DNA of 64,000 nucleotides from NCBI GenBank assembly GCA_963974105.1, contig CAXBBG010000001.1, positions 372,001 through 436,000 on the forward strand, in the 5' to 3' direction. The stretch comes from UBA2136 sp963974105 (GTDB taxonomy: Bacteria; Pseudomonadota; Alphaproteobacteria; UBA2136). How positions within the stretch are numbered: position 1 is the stretch's first letter; each line of letters opens with the position of its first letter. Under the pieces are notes generated by a model. The model searched no databases, had not been told where the DNA came from, and saw nothing but the letters and a program-made list of their open reading frames with translations. Both the position numbers and the translations under genes were made by a program. Below are positions 60,689 through 64,000 of this stretch, piece after piece.

Positions 60689-61618
60689 TTAAGCAGATGC
60701 TTTAATATCTTCGATAAGAGTCTGAGCCCCTTGACTTAATAAATCTTCAGCAATTTTGCGACCTAAAGCTTTAGGTTCATCGTAAGGCATTTTTTCACGC
60801 GCTCTTACAATTTTTGATCCATCTGGCGATGTAACATGGGCTATAAACCTTAAATTATGTCCTTTGGTAACTTCACAAAAACCAGCAATAGGTGTTTGGC
60901 AATTACCACCAAGTAAAAGGCTCATTTCTCGTTCAGCTGTGACACAAGTAAATGTTTTTTCGCAATTTACCATTTTTATAATATCTAAAAGCTCTGTATC
61001 ACTTGCTTTACATTCGATACCAACAGCACCTTGCCCAACAGCTGGTAGCATCATATCAGGTTCAAAAACCAATGAGATTTTATCATTCCAAGCCATTCTA
61101 TCAAGCCCTGCCTTTGCAAGAATAATAGCATCAACTTCGCCCTGTTTAAGCTTGTTAAGGCGTGTATCCAAGTTGCCGCGTAAAGGAACAACTGTTAAAT
61201 GCGGAAAATTACGATTTAATTGTGATGAACGTCTAAGAGAACTCGTGCCAATTTTTGAACCCGCCGCTAAAGCTTCAAAAGCAACACCATCTTTACAGAT
61301 AGCAGCGTCACGAATATCATCGCGCGGTAAAACACCTGCAACAACCAAACCTTCCGGTAAATGATTAGGCATATCCTTCATAGAATGCATGGCAATATCA
61401 ATTTCACCTTTAAGCATGGCATCTTCAATTTCTTTAACAAAAACCCCTTTACCGCCAACTTTGCTTAAATCCCCAAGGAATTTATCGCCTGTTGTTGTGT
61501 ATTCAATAATTTCAAATGAGATATCAGGAGCAACTTTTTCAATGGCTTTACGCACCATTTCTGTTTGAATAAGCGCTAAACGGCTTCTTCTTGTCCCAAT
61601 TCTTAGAGTTCTTGTCAT
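60689..61618 (-). CDS. hemC: Hydroxymethylbilane synthase (porphobilinogen deaminase)
   Basis: The product has 309 residues. The start RIGTRRSRLALIQTEMV, GDLSKVGGKGVFVKEIEDA, MHSMKDMP and LLGGNCQTPIAGF (the dipyrromethane-cofactor Cys) identify HemC. It polymerises four porphobilinogen molecules in the cytoplasm. The hem cluster spans hemE (+), and hemC, hemD and hemY (-), around the origin. Confidence 0.97.
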   Translation of the reverse strand: MTRTLRIGTRRSRLALIQTEMVRKAIEKVAPDISFEIIEYTTTGDKFLGDLSKVGGKGVFVKEIEDAMLKGEIDIAMHSMKDMPNHLPEGLVVAGVLPRDDIRDAAICKDGVAFEALAAGSKIGTSSLRRSSQLNRNFPHLTVVPLRGNLDTRLNKLKQGEVDAIILAKAGLDRMAWNDKISLVFEPDMMLPAVGQGAVGIECKASDTELLDIIKMVNCEKTFTCVTAEREMSLLLGGNCQTPIAGFCEVTKGHNLRFIAHVTSPDGSKIVRAREKMPYDEPKALGRKIAEDLLSQGAQTLIEDIKASA

Positions 61619-61747
61619 TTTAATTTACCTTTATTATTAAATATCTTAATAAGACTCTTAGTTAAGATATATTATAGGTTTTATTAGCATTATTTTTATA
61701 ATTTGTCCAATTGTTAGCTTGTTAAAGATTTTGCATTTCATCCTCTA

Positions 61748-62869
61748 CTATTCATAAATACTTTTTGGAACAAAAACATACAAAGATCCTGAAGCATTTT
61801 GTGCACCTGACAATAATTCAGCTTTTTCGCCTTTTCCAAAGAAAATATCACCACGTACGCCACCTTTAATAGCGGCACCAGTATCTTGTGTATATATCAT
61901 GCGTTTGAAAGGTCTATTGTTATACGTTAGCTTTGTATCCACAAACCCTGGAATACCAAGAGGAATATAATGTGGATCAACAGCTATTGATTGCTCTTCT
62001 TTTAAGGGAACGCCGAGCGAACCAGTCGTTTTCCCTAAACCTTTTCTAAAAAATATATAGCGCGGGTTTGTATTAAAAACTTCTTGCTGCTTTTTGGGGT
62101 TATCTTTTAACCAAGCGGAAATACTTTGCATGGTAACGTCTTCTTTTTTCATCCAACCATTTTCTATTAAAGTCCGACCGATAGCTTTATAGTCATGTCC
62201 ATTAGAACCTGCATAAGCCACATGAACCACCTGCTTATTCGGTAATTCTACATAGCCGCTTCCTTGTATATGTAAGAAAAATTGGTCAATAGGTGACTCA
62301 AGCCATATAAAAGGTTTAAGTTTTGCATACAAGGCATCAATTTCTTGACGTGTGTAATATGGTTTTATTAAATTTTTCTTTTCATCCACCCGCGCAATAA
62401 TTTTTTTACCTTTTAGTTCAGGGTAAAATTGACCTAAGTCAGCGGTGTAAATATCATTTGGTTTTTCATATAAAGGGACTGAAAATTGACTTGTTTTTAC
62501 AAGGCTACCTTTAAGGGTTGGTGTATAATATCCTGTAAACAAGCTTGGCTTTTGAGAAAGAACTTCAAGCAGATTAAAATGCTTTTCAATAAATGATTTA
62601 AAATCATTATGCGAAATACTTTTTATTTCTCTGCAAATATCCTTCCAGTCGTTTAAAGAACCAAAAACCTTATTGTTATGCAGATAGGTTCCTTTTTTAT
62701 GGCGTATTGTATTGCAGTTTTCCACAAAAGAACTGTAAGCCAATTCAAAGTTTTGCTCGGACCAGTTGTCTAATTTTCCAATAGATGAATCTTTAAAAGA
62801 CACAGGCGTTTTAGCGCAACCCTGAACCAATACAAGCCCGACAATAAGAATTTTGTAAAAATTTTTCAT
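61748..62869 (-). CDS. mltA: Membrane-bound lytic murein transglycosylase A
   Basis: This 373-residue predicted lipoprotein (VQGC, Cys 18) carries a MltA domain (FTGYYTPTLKGS, GSGYVELPN) and a C-terminal 3D domain with the catalytic Asp in TQDTGAAIKG and RGDIFFG. It cleaves peptidoglycan to anhydromuropeptides at the outer membrane. It is placed between the Tim44-like gene and hemC; MltA next to Tim44 is common in Alphaproteobacteria. Confidence 0.95.
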   Translation of the reverse strand: MKNFYKILIVGLVLVQGCAKTPVSFKDSSIGKLDNWSEQNFELAYSSFVENCNTIRHKKGTYLHNNKVFGSLNDWKDICREIKSISHNDFKSFIEKHFNLLEVLSQKPSLFTGYYTPTLKGSLVKTSQFSVPLYEKPNDIYTADLGQFYPELKGKKIIARVDEKKNLIKPYYTRQEIDALYAKLKPFIWLESPIDQFFLHIQGSGYVELPNKQVVHVAYAGSNGHDYKAIGRTLIENGWMKKEDVTMQSISAWLKDNPKKQQEVFNTNPRYIFFRKGLGKTTGSLGVPLKEEQSIAVDPHYIPLGIPGFVDTKLTYNNRPFKRMIYTQDTGAAIKGGVRGDIFFGKGEKAELLSGAQNASGSLYVFVPKSIYE

Positions 62870-62873
62870 GCAT

Positions 62874-63521
62874 TTAAGAAAGAAGTGCTATTGATTCAAG
62901 TTCCCAGTTAAGATCATCACTCTCAACGCTTCGCGCCCATGTCCAAACTGTAGATACCTCTTTATTTTTAAGAGATTTAGGTGATTTTTTCGTATCTAAA
63001 TCTTCGATAAAGTCTTTTTGCATAACAATATACTTCACCTCAATAATAGCTGTACGTCCGTGCAACCTTGCATCAATAATTTCAACATTTTTAAAAGTAT
63101 CTATATCAACAAAGCGCTGTTTGCCTTCTTCTTCAAGACTTTCAATACTTTCCATAATTTCATCAAATTTACGTGGTGCCAACATATTCTCTAAAGTTTT
63201 TTCATCGCGCTCGTTTAATGCGTCATAATACATCTGATAAGCATTTGTAGCACCTGCAATGAAATCTTTTTCTTTAAATGACTTGTCCGTTGCTTTTATT
63301 TGCTCTAAGCCACTTAATTTAGAAAGGTCAACCTTTTTATGTTTTGGTTTAACCTGTTCTTTAACAACCTCAGATATTTCACTGTTTGGAAATTTTACAA
63401 CATTCTTTTTGTTCAACTTTTTATCGTCTTTTGGGAGCTTATGTCCAAAAAAACGTGTGGCTATAAATATAGCCATAACAATTAAAAAGATAACATCTAA
63501 AAAACTAAATCCTGTCTGCAT
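62874..63521 (-). CDS. Tim44-like domain protein (TimA type)
   Basis: The protein has 215 residues with an N-terminal membrane segment (about 8-24), a basic linker, and a Tim44-like C-terminal domain (about 70-215; FIAGATNAYQMYYDALNERDEKTLENML, YIVMQKDFIED, VSTVWTWARSVESDDLNWELESI). It is a membrane-anchored protein of unclear function related to the mitochondrial import motor subunit. It lies 4 bp before mltA and abuts the origin. Confidence 0.9.
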   Translation of the reverse strand: MQTGFSFLDVIFLIVMAIFIATRFFGHKLPKDDKKLNKKNVVKFPNSEISEVVKEQVKPKHKKVDLSKLSGLEQIKATDKSFKEKDFIAGATNAYQMYYDALNERDEKTLENMLAPRKFDEIMESIESLEEEGKQRFVDIDTFKNVEIIDARLHGRTAIIEVKYIVMQKDFIEDLDTKKSPKSLKNKEVSTVWTWARSVESDDLNWELESIALLS

Positions 63522-63834
63522 ATAAACTAAACCTTACTATCAACTCTTTAATTATAATAATTTGCCTTCTCTTGGCTAAAAGTATATTACTGAATTTATA
63601 AATTTTTATCCACCGCTGTTTATAATTAATTGTGGATAAGTGTGGATATGTGCAACAGTGTGGGGGTGAATACAAAACTATTCACTTAAGGTACATAGTT
63701 ACCCACAAGAAATTTTTGTTTAAATAAGGGGTTAAGGTTTTGAAATATAGTGATAATTACGTTTTATCCACTTTATAAAGCCCTCTATAAACATAACAAT
63801 ACTTTTTAATATAATTAAAAAAAGAATATAGTAA
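63522..63834. other. Putative chromosomal replication origin (oriC) with DnaA boxes
   Basis: The hemE / Tim44-like junction is the conserved origin locus in several Alphaproteobacteria (established for Caulobacter and Rickettsia). The region holds a perfect DnaA box (TGTGGATAA, 63631-63639, minus strand) with a second box 10 bp further on the same face (TGTGGATAT 63641-63649). One-mismatch boxes are at 63606-63614 (TTATCCACC), 63699-63707 (TTACCCACA) and 63764-63772 (TTATCCACT). AT-rich flanks near both ends could serve as the unwinding element. Confidence 0.72.
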
Positions 63835-64000
63835 ATGAAGTTGTTAATAAAATCTTTAAACCGTGAACAGGTTAATCGTCCACCTATGTGGCTTATGAGA
63901 CAGGCAGGAAGATACCTTCCTGAATATAAAGAAACAAGAAAACAAGCAGGTTCATTTTTGAATCTTTGCTATAATCCAGACTTAGCGACAGAGGTAACAC
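63835..64000 (+). CDS. hemE: Uroporphyrinogen decarboxylase, 5' part only
   Basis: ATG 63835 opens a frame that runs off the window (55 codons plus). The N-terminus contains the uroporphyrinogen decarboxylase signature PPMWLMRQAGRYLPEY (PxWxMRQAGRxxPEY). It decarboxylates uroporphyrinogen III to coproporphyrinogen III. Its divergent placement from the Tim44-like gene marks the oriC junction. Confidence 0.95.
   Translation, partial: MKLLIKSLNREQVNRPPMWLMRQAGRYLPEYKETRKQAGSFLNLCYNPDLATEVT

Noticed and set aside
63522..63834. CtrA-type TTAA-N7-TTAA sites in the origin
   Set aside because: No exact match to the spacing was found by eye, so no CtrA control is claimed.

Overview
This AT-rich window is the replication-origin-proximal part of an alphaproteobacterial chromosome. 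The right end carries the hemE / Tim44-like gene junction with a cluster of DnaA boxes (a putative oriC). Next to it lie mltA, hemC-hemD-mitofilin-hemY, polA, and the mnmG-rsmG-parA-parB block with two parS-like sites. The DUF3576-leuS-lptE-holA order and the HemY/mitofilin pairing also fit Alphaproteobacteria. I cannot assign a genus from the sequence alone.

Left third (1-27.7 kb), accessory envelope and secretion region, almost all on the minus strand. It begins with a truncated, motif-degenerate UvrD-like helicase. Next is a four-gene set in the order of the F-plasmid transfer operon (TraA-like pilin, TraL, TraE, TraK). It is followed, going upstream, by a large type IVb (R64/TCP-like) pilus operon: a PilL/TcpQ-domain protein, a lipoprotein secretin, a major prepilin, an acidic-tailed assembly ATPase, a GspF-like platform protein, GspL/M-like scaffold proteins, three large pilin-like proteins, a prepilin-peptidase remnant and two long coiled-coil lipoproteins that end in the same TcpQ-type domain. 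Beyond it (20.9-27.7 kb) lie a membrane protein with a degenerate HD-like domain, several small orphan membrane or soluble proteins, a Gln-rich lipoprotein, a coupling ATPase split from its membrane domain, and a thioredoxin-fold TraF/TrbB-like protein. The two machineries are interleaved closely enough to suggest one composite envelope apparatus, or two co-inherited ones. Missing F-type core genes (TraB, TraV, TraC, TraU, TraN, TraH, TraG) are not in the window.

Middle (27.9-47.4 kb), housekeeping genes on both strands: yggT, a cation-diffusion-facilitator transporter, secB, glutathione reductase, Bcp peroxiredoxin, rph, rdgB, a YecM-like protein, hemW, a ~0.94 kb gene-free stretch, a dolP/yraN/lpoA-like group, holA-lptE-leuS-DUF3576, an outer-membrane porin and yggS.

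Right third (47.4-64 kb), chromosome partition and replication region: parB, parA, rsmG, mnmG, an unknown Ser/Ala-rich beta-repeat protein, a HIT protein, an acidic-tailed unknown, polA, an unknown anchored protein, an Smr-domain protein, hemY, mitofilin, hemD, hemC, mltA, the Tim44-like gene, oriC and the 5' end of hemE. No rRNA, tRNA, CRISPR array or insertion sequence was recognised.
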